Source: JBILCM01 sp044353165 (GTDB taxonomy: Bacteria; Bacillota; Bacilli; Paenibacillales; YIM-B00363). From it: a stretch of 60,159 nucleotides of DNA. Positions 8,229 to 16,717 of the stretch are shown one piece after another. Under the pieces are notes generated by a model. The model had not been told where the DNA came from. It made no database searches and saw only the letters and a program-made list of their open reading frames with translations. Within the stretch, counting starts at the first letter, position 1, and each line of letters starts with the position of its first letter. Position numbers and translations under genes: made by a program. The DNA lies in contig JBILCM010000006.1 in assembly GCA_044353165.1 (NCBI GenBank), positions 1 through 60,159 of the forward strand. Direction: 5' to 3'.

Positions 8229-8684
8229 ATGATGAATTACCGAGTCATTTTTTTGCGAAAAAAACCGCTCTATATCATAGCGATAGGTGTTGTATCCGTC
8301 GTGGCAGTCATGCTATGGGTTGGGAATCAAGGAAAAATCATGCCGGTGAATGTCACATCCGCAAGTGAGCGGGAAATTCATATGGTGACCGGCGAATTTT
8401 CTGCGGTAACAAAAGATGGAAGAAAGATCGAAGCCTATCGTTGGGATCCCGGAACCATTTTTGTAGAAAAGGGTGAGCATATCAAACTAAACATTCATGG
8501 CGTGAATGGGGATGCGCATCCCTTCGTTATTGAAGGGATGCAAATTCAAGACACCGTGAAGAAAGGTGAGACCACCATTGTTCATGTGCACGCTGCAAAA
8601 GAAGGTGTGTATCGGATCATTTGCTTAGAACATCCTGATGTTGCAAACGACGGGCCGATGATCGGATACATCGTTGTGGATTAA
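8229..8684 (+). CDS. Membrane-anchored cupredoxin-domain protein
   Basis: A 151-residue protein with an N-terminal membrane anchor (about residues 13-31) and an extracytoplasmic cupredoxin domain. Candidate type-1 copper ligands are H97 (DAHPF), C132 and H135 (CLEHPDV) and M144 (GPM), a complete His-Cys-His-Met set in the expected order. This points to electron transfer or copper binding at the cell surface. AGGAGG stands just upstream of a pair of ATGs at 8229 and 8232. It diverges from the thioredoxin-like gene, with 112 nt between the starts. Confidence 0.82.
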   Translation: MMNYRVIFLRKKPLYIIAIGVVSVVAVMLWVGNQGKIMPVNVTSASEREIHMVTGEFSAVTKDGRKIEAYRWDPGTIFVEKGEHIKLNIHGVNGDAHPFVIEGMQIQDTVKKGETTIVHVHAAKEGVYRIICLEHPDVANDGPMIGYIVVD

Positions 8685-8707
8685 TCGATGCTTCAGCGCA
8701 CTAGGTG

Positions 8708-8716
8708 TGGTATAAT
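8708..8716 (+). promoter_or_regulatory. Extended -10 promoter of the DUF1128 gene
   Basis: TGGTATAAT at 8708-8716 is a TGnTATAAT extended -10, 38 nt before the start codon. No strong -35 box was found. Confidence 0.6.
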
Positions 8717-8754
8717 GTGATAAAGAAACGGCAACAAGAAGGGATAAAACAAAC

Positions 8755-8979
8755 ATGAATTTATCACAGGCGACACCTGAGAATGCAGAATTTATGGTTG
8801 ATCAAATAAAAAATCGACTGCGCATGGCATCAGGAGCAGCCATTAAAGCAGACCACTTTGACGTGAATATGTACGAAGATTTGAAAGACATCTATGAGTT
8901 GGTGATGAGTAAGGAGCGATTCAGCATCAGTGAGATTGAAGCCATCGTATCCGAACTCGGGAAGTTGCGAAAATCATAA
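8755..8979 (+). CDS. DUF1128 family protein (YfkK-like)
   Basis: A 74-residue, fully helical small protein. The sequence around NAEFMVDQIKNRLRMASGAA and the ending SELGKLRKS are typical of DUF1128. The function of the family is unknown. It has its own extended -10 promoter. It converges on galT with only 11 nt between the stop codons. Confidence 0.85.
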   Translation: MNLSQATPENAEFMVDQIKNRLRMASGAAIKADHFDVNMYEDLKDIYELVMSKERFSISEIEAIVSELGKLRKS

Positions 8980-8990
8980 CAGGAGTTGCC

Positions 8991-10532
8991 TCATGTTTTA
9001 GAACACCCGATAGACAAGATATAACGTTCAAATGCAGCAAATCCGTCATCCGTCCACTTGAACACACCTGCATCAGTCAACACAGACAAAAACTTAGTTC
9101 CAACTTCGTCTTTGATCCGTGCATGTGCCTGATCTGGGGTCATCGTAACTCCATATTGCTTCACGAGTGTTTGTATCCATTCCCAATGCTTGAACAATGG
9201 ATGCTTATCATCATGCGCGATCGATTGCAAATCGCCATCCCCAGACAGCAAACCCGCAATAGTCGCCAGCTCTTCCTTCAATCTTCCGGGGAGCACGGCA
9301 AGTCCCATTACCTCAATCAAACCTATATTTTCTTTCTTAATATGGTGAAGATTGCGATGCGGGTGAAAAATGCCTTCCGGATGCTCCTCGTTGGTGCGAT
9401 TGTTACGTAAAACCAAATCCAATTCGTAGTCCCCCGAAGACGTCATTCGTGCAATCGGAGTGATTGTGTTGTGTGGTGTTTCCTGGGTGAACGCCGTGAT
9501 CCCCACGGTTTCATCCGTGTACTCTCGCCATGTTTTAAGAATCAATGAAGCCAGTTTCAACAATTGTGAACGATTGTGGGAACTAAGTCGAATGATAGAC
9601 ATGGGCCACTTTACAATGCCGACTCGTACATCCGAAAATCCGGCATGCCGGAACACCGCTATGACCGGAGCTTTTTCTTCAGGGAATACATACCGTCCGC
9701 CTTGAAAATGATCGTGATTCAGAATGGATCCTCCAACAATGGGCAAATCTGCGTTCGAACCTATAAAGTAGTGCGGAAATTGTTCTAGAAAATCTAAAAG
9801 TCGTTCGAACGTGCGATCCGTCAAAACCATCGGCACATGCTCGCTACGGAGCACGATACAATGTTCATTGTAATAAACATAAGGTGAATATTGCATGACC
9901 CAATCTTCTTGATCAAGCTTTAACGGGATGACCCTTAAATTTTGGCGGGCAGGGTGGTTCAATCGACCTGGATAACCCACATTGTCAATACAAAGCAGAC
10001 ATTGTGGATACCCAATAGCAGGCGCATTCTTAAGCAATGCGATCTCCCGCGGATCTTTCTCCGGCTTGGAGAGGTTGACAGTAATTTCGATTTCGCCGAA
10101 AGCTGTAGGGGTGACCCAATATAAATTTCGTTGAATACGGTCCATGCGAATGTACATGGAATCGATACATTGCTTATAAAATTGATCCGTTGCAGCTTGA
10201 ATACCCGACGTGTGCATGACTCTGTAAAATTCTTTAATCACTTCTGATGGACGCGGCATCAAGCAACCCATGAGCTTCGTATCGAATAAATCACGATGTG
10301 TCATTGTATTTTCTTCGATTATACCCGCTTCCACCGCATAATCTACAAGCCGTTCTAACGGCTCAATCGGCGTAGATAAGGATTGTGCAGGTAACTCTCC
10401 TCTGTATGGTTCCGAAATACAGAGTTGCTCCATTAGCGCATTCCTCGCAGCAATGAAATCGTCTTGTTCGATCAAACGATGTTGTAAAGCATACTGTAGC
10501 AAACGCTCCAATTCATAACCTGCATTGATCAT
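8991..10532 (-). CDS. galT: UDP-glucose--hexose-1-phosphate uridylyltransferase (class II GalT)
   Basis: A 513-residue enzyme of the Leloir pathway that exchanges galactose-1-phosphate with UDP-glucose to give UDP-galactose and glucose-1-phosphate. The length and sequence are of the Bacillota class II type. The nucleotide-transfer motif NHDHFQGG is at 272-279 and a second histidine cluster FHPHRNLHH follows in the C-terminal third. The preceding galE gene ends 13 nt upstream. It is the last gene of a galK-galE-galT operon. Confidence 0.95.
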   Translation of the reverse strand: MINAGYELERLLQYALQHRLIEQDDFIAARNALMEQLCISEPYRGELPAQSLSTPIEPLERLVDYAVEAGIIEENTMTHRDLFDTKLMGCLMPRPSEVIKEFYRVMHTSGIQAATDQFYKQCIDSMYIRMDRIQRNLYWVTPTAFGEIEITVNLSKPEKDPREIALLKNAPAIGYPQCLLCIDNVGYPGRLNHPARQNLRVIPLKLDQEDWVMQYSPYVYYNEHCIVLRSEHVPMVLTDRTFERLLDFLEQFPHYFIGSNADLPIVGGSILNHDHFQGGRYVFPEEKAPVIAVFRHAGFSDVRVGIVKWPMSIIRLSSHNRSQLLKLASLILKTWREYTDETVGITAFTQETPHNTITPIARMTSSGDYELDLVLRNNRTNEEHPEGIFHPHRNLHHIKKENIGLIEVMGLAVLPGRLKEELATIAGLLSGDGDLQSIAHDDKHPLFKHWEWIQTLVKQYGVTMTPDQAHARIKDEVGTKFLSVLTDAGVFKWTDDGFAAFERYILSIGCSKT

Positions 10533-10545
10533 TCTATGCTACTCC

Positions 10546-11541
10546 TTATGTGTTTCGATCGTTGTAACCTTGCGGATGTCCTTGGTGCCATTGCCAAGCG
10601 CTCTGTATCATCCATTCCAGGGAGTTGCGCTTCGGTTTCCAACCGAGTTCATCCATGGTGCGTGTAGATGAAGCTACCAATATGGCTGGATCGCCAGCTC
10701 TACGCGGCTGCACTTGGGCTGGGATCGGATGCCCGGTTATTCGTCTTGCCGTCTCGATCACTTCTTGAACGGTGAACCCTCTGCCATTGCCAAGATTGTA
10801 AATATTGCTTTCTCCACCAAGGCGCAGTTTTTCGAGTGCCAGCACATGGGCGTCAGCTAAATCTTGCACATGAATATAATCCCTAACACAGGTGCCATCC
10901 GGCGTAGGGTAATCGTCACCGAATACACCTATCCGATCCCGTTGTTGTAAAGCAACTTGTAAAACAACGGGCACCAGATGGGTCTCGGGTTGATGGTCTT
11001 CGCCGATTAGTCCGTTCTCATGTGCACCGGCTGCGTTAAAGTAGCGAAGTGAGACGTATTTCATGCCATAAGCCGATTCGAACCAACGCATCATTCGCTC
11101 CATGGCCAATTTTGTCTCGCCGTAAGCATTCGTAGGTTCCGTCCGATCGCTCTCTTCGATAGGTACTCGCTCGGGGTTGCCGTACGTTGCGGCAGTTGAT
11201 GAAAATACGATCCGACCAACGCCGCTCTGTTGCATATGTTCTAACAAACACAATGTCCCGTACACATTGTTGTGATAATATTTTCCCGGTTTTGTCATGC
11301 TCTCGCCTACAAGGGAATTTGCCGCAAAATGAATGACCGCTTCAATCTCATTCTCACGAAACACACGTTGCATCGCTTCAGCATCTCTGAGGTCGCATGT
11401 GTACATTTTCCCGCCAAGAACCGCATTGCGATGCCCTGTCTCCAGGCTGTCTACAACAACGACTTCCTCGCCACGCGTTAACAATTCCGCCACTGTGTGT
11501 GATCCAATATACCCTGCCCCGCCTGTGACTAGTACTGCCAT
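10546..11541 (-). CDS. galE: UDP-glucose 4-epimerase
   Basis: A 331-residue short-chain dehydrogenase-type epimerase that interconverts UDP-galactose and UDP-glucose with bound NAD. The NAD motif GGAGYIG is at 7-13, FSSTA at 113-117 and the catalytic YxxxK at Y140/K144. ATG at 11541 is chosen because GGTGGAG lies a few bases upstream; an in-frame GTG four codons earlier would overlap that site. It is the middle gene of the gal operon, 15 nt after galK. Confidence 0.95.
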   Translation of the reverse strand: MAVLVTGGAGYIGSHTVAELLTRGEEVVVVDSLETGHRNAVLGGKMYTCDLRDAEAMQRVFRENEIEAVIHFAANSLVGESMTKPGKYYHNNVYGTLCLLEHMQQSGVGRIVFSSTAATYGNPERVPIEESDRTEPTNAYGETKLAMERMMRWFESAYGMKYVSLRYFNAAGAHENGLIGEDHQPETHLVPVVLQVALQQRDRIGVFGDDYPTPDGTCVRDYIHVQDLADAHVLALEKLRLGGESNIYNLGNGRGFTVQEVIETARRITGHPIPAQVQPRRAGDPAILVASSTRTMDELGWKPKRNSLEWMIQSAWQWHQGHPQGYNDRNT

Positions 11542-11556
11542 GTGCTTCTCCACCTT

Positions 11557-12747
11557 CTATGCATCATCTAATTTGCATACGCCTTCCCCAATATTGGCGA
11601 CATAGAAAGTCGCCTCAAGACCCGTGCGTTGTTTGTAATGAGATCCCACTTTCTCAATAAACGGCTCAATTGCATCTTCGTGTACGAGCGAAACGGTGCA
11701 ACCTCCGAATCCCGCGCCTGTCATTCGCGACCCCAATACGCCCGGTATTCGTCTTGCTTCCTCTACCAACACGTCCAATTCCAGACAGCTTACTTCATAT
11801 TGATCCCGCAAGCTTTCGTGCGAGCCATTCATCAATGTACCGAATGCGTTTAAGTCGTCTAGCTGCAATGCATTCACGGCACGCTTCACACGGTCAATCT
11901 CTTCGACTACATGGCGAGCGCGGCGACGAACGGTTGCATCTTGGATGTGCACTTCGACTTGCTCATATTGCGCAAGCGACAATTCCCCCAACAATGTTAT
12001 GCCTGGCATAACCGACAACAGATCGTTCACAGCTTGCTCGCATTGTTGTCGGCGTGTGTTATACGCTGAATCGACAAGACCGCGCCGCTTATTCGTATTG
12101 GATATGATAAGTCGATAATTTCTGCTATGAAAAGGAATGAGTTCGTATTCAAGTGTATCGCACATCAACAAAATCGCGTGGTTTGTTTTTCCATTCGCTA
12201 CAGCAAATTGATCCATAATCCCACAATTCACGCCAATGTATTCGTTCTCCACTCGTTGTGACAACTTGGCCAAATGCACACGATCCACAGCGTACCCTTC
12301 CATGCTAAGCAGCGCAAAGGCAGTCACGACTTCTATGGACGCGGAAGAGGACAAACCTGCGCCATTCGGTATTTCACCGTAATAAATCACATCATAACCC
12401 TTGCGTAGTGGAAAACCTGTTTCACCTAAATATTTTGCAATTCCTTTTGGATAATTCATCCAACCATCCGCTGGATGATAATCAAGTTCATCTATGGAAT
12501 AATGTTTTCTTTCATTCGGAAAATTCAAAGACATGAGCCCCAGCAGACGATCCTCGCGCGGACGAATGAGCATCGTTGTGCCGAAGGTAAGCGCAGCCGG
12601 GAAAACATAACCGCCATTATAATCCGTATGTTCCCCAATCAGGTTGACGCGACCTGGTGCGAAGAAAGCGTCAACGGCGCCTTCTTTCTTCCCGTAATAG
12701 TCATGAAATGCTGCTTCCAATGCTTGACGGTTCATTCTCATACTCAT
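11557..12747 (-). CDS. galK: Galactokinase
   Basis: A 396-residue GHMP-family kinase that phosphorylates galactose with ATP, the first committed step of the Leloir pathway. The galactokinase signature GRVNLIGEHTDYNGG is at about 32-46, with the GHMP ATP-binding loop GAGLSSSASIE further on and a C-terminal GAGFGGCTVSL. ATG at 12747 follows GGAGAAAAGG with 6 nt from the GGAG; an ATG four codons earlier lacks a site. It heads galK-galE-galT and is divergent from an AraC-type regulator. Confidence 0.95.
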   Translation of the reverse strand: MSMRMNRQALEAAFHDYYGKKEGAVDAFFAPGRVNLIGEHTDYNGGYVFPAALTFGTTMLIRPREDRLLGLMSLNFPNERKHYSIDELDYHPADGWMNYPKGIAKYLGETGFPLRKGYDVIYYGEIPNGAGLSSSASIEVVTAFALLSMEGYAVDRVHLAKLSQRVENEYIGVNCGIMDQFAVANGKTNHAILLMCDTLEYELIPFHSRNYRLIISNTNKRRGLVDSAYNTRRQQCEQAVNDLLSVMPGITLLGELSLAQYEQVEVHIQDATVRRRARHVVEEIDRVKRAVNALQLDDLNAFGTLMNGSHESLRDQYEVSCLELDVLVEEARRIPGVLGSRMTGAGFGGCTVSLVHEDAIEPFIEKVGSHYKQRTGLEATFYVANIGEGVCKLDDA

Positions 12748-12781
12748 CCTTTTCTCCATGTGTCGTGAATGTATTACGTTC

Positions 12782-12787
12782 AGTATA
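12782..12787 (-). promoter_or_regulatory. Candidate -10 box of the gal operon
   Basis: On the minus strand TATACT lies about 35 nt upstream of galK. No recognisable -35 precedes it, which is common at promoters that need an AraC-type activator. This is inference from position. Confidence 0.35.
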
Positions 12788-12875
12788 GGATGGAATGTGT
12801 TTGGGTGCTATGGAATGATGTTAGAGTCGTATGGAAAAATGTGATATGATGAACGTAAACGGCACAGGTGCATTC

Positions 12876-13739
12876 ATGAAAAAACAATCGACGTACCAAG
12901 TGGTCTCCAATCCCTCACCATCCGATGCTGAATTGCAAGTGTTGTTTGCAGGACGAAGTCAAACCAAACCGGCTCATCGACTCGGTCCCAAGGTATTTGA
13001 CTATTGGTTGATTCATTATGTAGAACGCGGTCGCGGTACGTTCGCATGCGAAGGTCAACAATTTGAAGTCGGTCAAGGCGATAGCTTCTTCATCCCGCCG
13101 GGCGTGCTCGTCCGCTACGAATCCCATGAGCAAGATCCTTGGCTTTATCAGTGGATTGCCTTCAACGGACCACAAGCAGATCGACTTCTATTCGAAGCAG
13201 GTGTCACGCAACATTCACCAACGATTCATATTGAGGGCAATCCGGTGCGCCAATGGTTTGATCGGATGAGACAAGTGCTGCAGGAAAATGCAAAGTATGT
13301 GAATTTGAAAGCAAATGGTTATTTGCAATTGCTCATTGCTGGTTATGGAGAGGCGCGGATGCGAGAGGGATATGGGACGGAACATCGGGAGCAACCGCAC
13401 GCACAGAAGCATCCGGTTGCACTTGTCCGTAAAGCCATCCAATATTTATCCACACAATATGCGGAACCGATCACAATTGATATGATGGCTGAAAGCTTAG
13501 GATACAACAGAGCCTACTTGTCTCGTGTTTTTCATCAACATACGGGAGTCAATCCCGTTACGTTCTTGTTACAATTGCGGTTGGATCGCGCCCGCAGATT
13601 GCTCCGAGAGAGGCTCGAGCTCACGATTGAGCAAGTCGCCTCCTCGGTTGGTTTCCAAGATGCGTTGCACTTTTCGAAACAATTCCGACGTACATACGGA
13701 GAATCACCGTCTCAATACCGCATCATGATTTCAAGTTAA
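12876..13739 (+). CDS. AraC-family transcriptional regulator, probably of the gal operon
   Basis: A 287-residue regulator. Residues about 25-110 form a cupin-type effector domain (VERGRGTFACEGQQFEVGQG, then FFIPPG). The C-terminal hundred residues hold two helix-turn-helix motifs with the AraC signature (AYLSRVFHQHTGVNPVTF, then VASSVGFQDALHFSKQFRR). The ATG at 12876 follows AGGTG; an upstream ATG at 12831 lacks a site. It is divergent from galK, so it probably senses galactose or a galactoside and controls galKET. A weak TATGAT at 12845-12850 may be its own -10 box. Its stop overlaps the stop of the following convergent gene. Confidence 0.85.
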   Translation: MKKQSTYQVVSNPSPSDAELQVLFAGRSQTKPAHRLGPKVFDYWLIHYVERGRGTFACEGQQFEVGQGDSFFIPPGVLVRYESHEQDPWLYQWIAFNGPQADRLLFEAGVTQHSPTIHIEGNPVRQWFDRMRQVLQENAKYVNLKANGYLQLLIAGYGEARMREGYGTEHREQPHAQKHPVALVRKAIQYLSTQYAEPITIDMMAESLGYNRAYLSRVFHQHTGVNPVTFLLQLRLDRARRLLRERLELTIEQVASSVGFQDALHFSKQFRRTYGESPSQYRIMISS

Positions 13740-14908
13740 ATGGCACGAACGAGTCGTTCAAGCGCAGTCTGCAGTATGGATCGGGGGCATGCACAGTTGA
13801 TACGAATAAAGCCTTCGCCCTCTGCACCAAACATCGAACCTTCATTGAAGGCCACCTTGGCTTGCTCATACATCCATTGCTTCATTCCCGAGGCCGATAG
13901 TTGAAGTTTACGCGCATCAATCCATAATAAATAAGTGCCTTCAGGTGTCATGGGGACTAATATTGGCGCATGGTTATATAAATAGGAAATGGCATAATCA
14001 ATATTCGCTTTTATGTAGGGCACCACTTGATCCAGCCACTCCGCTCCTTCTTCATAAGCAGCGATTGTCGCCGTGTGCGCAAAAAAGTTGTGCATATGGA
14101 TGGAAAGCGAACGCATGCGATGATTGAGCTTGTTGCGGATCCTTGCATCTTCTGCAACGATGAATGAGGACTGTATGCCGGGAATATTGAACGTTTTCGT
14201 TGCTGCCAGCAATGTCATGAATGTACATGGGACCCCTTCCGCCGCTTTGGCGAAAGGTGTGTATTGATGCGGATCAAACACCAAATCGCAATGGATTTCA
14301 TCGGAAACGACCACAACATCATATCGCGAACATAACTGTGCAAGTTGACGAAGCTCTTGGAATGACCATACGCGCCCTCCAGGGTTATGCGGATTGCACA
14401 GCAGAATCATCTTCGCGTCATGTTCGCGAAACTGGAGTTCAAGTTGTGCAAGATCCATTCGGTATTGACCTTCTATCGCAACCAATGGATTTTTACATAC
14501 GTTGCGACCATTCATACCAATCACATCATAGAATGGATGATAGACAGGAGACTGCAATACAACCCCCGAACCCGGTTCTGTGAACAATTCGACGGCTAAC
14601 GCCAATGATGTCACAACACTGGGGCTCGTTAATACCGACTCCTTCTCGATCATCCATTGATGACGACGCTTGTACCAACCGATCATCGCCTCGCTCCAAG
14701 CGTCAGTGCGAATCGTATATCCATAGACACCTTCTTGCGCCCGTTTTACCGCAGCCGCAATGACAGGCTCGGGACAAGGAAAATCCATGTCCGCCACCCA
14801 TAACGGTAATACATCTTCACTGCCAAACATGGCTGTCAATTGATCCCACTTGTACGAAGCTGTATCTTTACGTGAAATGACACGGTCAAAATTGTAATCG
14901 ATATGCAT
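13736..14908 (-). CDS. patB: MalY/PatB-type PLP lyase (cystathionine beta-lyase or aminotransferase)
   Basis: A 390-residue fold-type I PLP enzyme. VADMDFPCPEPV at 38-49 is the MalY/PatB start motif. The Schiff-base lysine is K238 in AATKTFNIPG, with SDEIHCDLV at 202-210. PatB in Bacillus cleaves cystathionine or cysteine conjugates to thiol, pyruvate and ammonia; MalY in E. coli is related. ATG at 14908 follows AAGGGGGA. The last codons overlap the stop of the AraC-type gene by 4 nt on the other strand. Substrate specificity cannot be read from the sequence. Confidence 0.88.
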   Translation of the reverse strand: MHIDYNFDRVISRKDTASYKWDQLTAMFGSEDVLPLWVADMDFPCPEPVIAAAVKRAQEGVYGYTIRTDAWSEAMIGWYKRRHQWMIEKESVLTSPSVVTSLALAVELFTEPGSGVVLQSPVYHPFYDVIGMNGRNVCKNPLVAIEGQYRMDLAQLELQFREHDAKMILLCNPHNPGGRVWSFQELRQLAQLCSRYDVVVVSDEIHCDLVFDPHQYTPFAKAAEGVPCTFMTLLAATKTFNIPGIQSSFIVAEDARIRNKLNHRMRSLSIHMHNFFAHTATIAAYEEGAEWLDQVVPYIKANIDYAISYLYNHAPILVPMTPEGTYLLWIDARKLQLSASGMKQWMYEQAKVAFNEGSMFGAEGEGFIRINCACPRSILQTALERLVRAI

Positions 14909-14992
14909 GAATTCTTCCCCCTTAGTCGTATTGTAACTTTGAACACACATAGGCTCAAGTATAATGTTATTTTCGAAATGAATGGTGTTTTG

Positions 14993-15034
14993 GAATAAAA
15001 AAAAGGTAGCAGATGAAAAGATACATCTGTTACC
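14993..15034 (-). terminator. Terminator of the asparaginase gene
   Basis: Arms GGTAGCAGATG (15005-15015) and CATCTGTTACC (15024-15034) with an 8-nt loop. On the minus strand a run of eight T follows. Confidence 0.85.
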
Positions 15035-15061
15035 TTCGAGAAAAAAGATTCAGTTTGTTAA

Positions 15062-16237
15062 TTATTCACCGATATCTTGAGTGGCGTATTTCGCGAACCA
15101 ACCACTGATTGTTGCAAAATCATTAGAAAATGCAAGGGAAAGCATTAACATAAGTCTTGCATGCTGCGGATTTAGGCTGTCGCCAGAAATAATTCCGTTT
15201 CCAGAACTGTATACGCTGCCCGAACCTGTTCTCGTTGTGGATACAAAAATTACACCTTTCTTAATCGCCTCAGTGCGTGCAGCACTCATTTTGGAAGAAA
15301 TTCCCCCTGCACCTGTCCCTGCAGTTACAATCCCTTTCGCCCCTTCTGCAACAAAACCATTAATTGCACCACCACTTGCTTGTTGATAAGCGTATGCAAT
15401 TTCTACTGCAGGGAGATTATCTTTCTTTATTTTCAGCAAATCAAATGGTGTTTGCCATTCCGGTTTCCCAGCTTTCAACGCTCTAACTGGAACACGGTAG
15501 ATTCGTATTTTATTTTCATCAACATAACCAAGGGCTCCTACTAAATGTGAGTCAAATGTATCCATGCGATGTGAGTCGGTCTTGGTCACATCTTTCGCCG
15601 GGAAGATCATGTCGTTCAACATGACAACAGCGCCGAAAGATTTTGTTTCGCCACTAGCCGAAAGTTTAATGGCCTGATAAAGATTCGCTTGCGCATCACT
15701 TCCGATGACTGTCCAAGGTCTCATCGAACCCGTGACAACAACTGGCTTCTCACTACGGACGGTCAGATCAAGGAAGTAAGCAATTTCTTCCATCGTATCC
15801 GTTCCTGTAGTCACCACAACGCCGTCATATTGTTCAAGTCCCGCATCTACAGCCAACGAAAGATCAAAAATTTCAGGAATCGTCCATGAACCTGAACCCT
15901 TGTTTCCGAACTGGTATGTTGCTACATCAGCTATTCTATCTTTCTCAGGTAAAAAGTCTACCATCGTTTGAATTGAGATTTGACCGGATCGATAGGTTTG
16001 AAAGTTCGTTTGTTTCGCTGAAACACCTGAGATGGTTCCTCCAGTACCGATAACTAATATATTCGGCAATGGAGAGTCTTTCATCGCTGTTGATACGGTA
16101 GGTATTGGGAACGTAGGTTTATCCGCGGCCTTAACCAATGGTGTAGACGCTGCTGCCGCTGTTGCAACAAGCAAAGAAATAATAAGAAGAAGTAAAACAA
16201 ACCGCTTTGAATCAAAAAACTTTTGAATCGTTGTCAT
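15062..16237 (-). CDS. ansZ: Exported type II L-asparaginase
   Basis: A 391-residue asparaginase with an N-terminal signal peptide (basic start to K11, hydrophobic 12-24, small residues AAAAS near 27-31), so it is secreted or lipid-independent surface-bound. The catalytic motifs are GTGGTIS at 64-70 (nucleophile T68) and TTGTDTMEE at 143-151 (T146, D147). It hydrolyses asparagine to aspartate and ammonia. AnsZ of B. subtilis is the exported counterpart, hence the symbol, which is tentative. The gene stands alone between a promoter with a palindrome at +1 and a strong terminator. Confidence 0.88.
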   Translation of the reverse strand: MTTIQKFFDSKRFVLLLLIISLLVATAAAASTPLVKAADKPTFPIPTVSTAMKDSPLPNILVIGTGGTISGVSAKQTNFQTYRSGQISIQTMVDFLPEKDRIADVATYQFGNKGSGSWTIPEIFDLSLAVDAGLEQYDGVVVTTGTDTMEEIAYFLDLTVRSEKPVVVTGSMRPWTVIGSDAQANLYQAIKLSASGETKSFGAVVMLNDMIFPAKDVTKTDSHRMDTFDSHLVGALGYVDENKIRIYRVPVRALKAGKPEWQTPFDLLKIKKDNLPAVEIAYAYQQASGGAINGFVAEGAKGIVTAGTGAGGISSKMSAARTEAIKKGVIFVSTTRTGSGSVYSSGNGIISGDSLNPQHARLMLMLSLAFSNDFATISGWFAKYATQDIGE

Positions 16238-16263
16238 TTTCCATTCCCTCCGATGATATTTAT

Positions 16264-16284
16264 TTATGATTTCGTAGCGAAATC
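16264..16284. repeat. Palindrome at the transcription start of the asparaginase gene
   Basis: A perfect 9-bp inverted repeat, ATGATTTCG and CGAAATCAT around TAG, lies about +1 to +21 of the predicted transcript. It could be an operator or a 5' mRNA hairpin. Confidence 0.6.
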
Positions 16285-16291
16285 ATTAAAA

Positions 16292-16320
16292 TTATAATAC
16301 ATTATGTTATATTTACTTAC
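16292..16320 (-). promoter_or_regulatory. Promoter of the asparaginase gene
   Basis: On the minus strand TTGTAA (16315-16320), 17 nt, TATTAT (16292-16297), inside a very AT-rich 180-bp stretch with several TATAT-like steps. Confidence 0.6.
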
Positions 16321-16412
16321 AAGATATATTTAAAATATAAGAAAAATCGCTTAATTTATTTTAAACTACATATAAGTGTCTTTATATGTTATATTTAATA
16401 ACATAAAAGTTA

Positions 16413-16462
16413 CGTATATAAAAAAAGAAAAGTCGCGATATCAAATTATTTTTCGCGACTTT
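16413..16462 (-). terminator. Terminator of the SPFH/ribbon-helix-helix operon
   Basis: Arms AAAGTCGCGA (16429-16438) and TCGCGACTTT (16453-16462). On the minus strand TTTCTTTTTTTATAT follows. Confidence 0.8.
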
Positions 16463-16515
16463 ATTATATAATTTGGTTTAATTGCAGAGAGAACATGATA
16501 AACATACTGAAGATT

Positions 16516-16704
16516 TTATTTTAAATCCTCACCTTGCGGTTTTTGCTGTTCACCACCCGGCAGACGTCCGGCTTTACGAAGCGCTTCCCGCAACAGAAAT
16601 TCGATATGCGCATTGACACTGCGTATTTCATCAGCTGCCCATCGCTCCAAACCGGCGTAAACATCGGGATCAATGCGCAAGGGAAAATTTTTCTTTGCCG
16701 ACAT
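16516..16704 (-). CDS. Arc-like ribbon-helix-helix DNA-binding protein
   Basis: A 62-residue protein starting MSAKKNFPLRIDPDVYAGLE. The short strand KNFPLRI followed by two helices (DPDVYAGLERWAADE and VNAHIEFLLREALRKAG) fits the Arc/MetJ ribbon-helix-helix fold, in which dimers bind operator DNA through the strand. The C-terminus is a polar tail. ATG at 16704 is preceded by GGGGAG. It lies 13 nt after the SPFH gene and before a terminator, so it is co-transcribed with it. No toxin partner is present. The target DNA is unknown; autoregulation of the operon is a reasonable guess. Confidence 0.8.
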   Translation of the reverse strand: MSAKKNFPLRIDPDVYAGLERWAADEIRSVNAHIEFLLREALRKAGRLPGGEQQKPQGEDLK

Positions 16705-16717
16705 AATCGCAGCTCCC

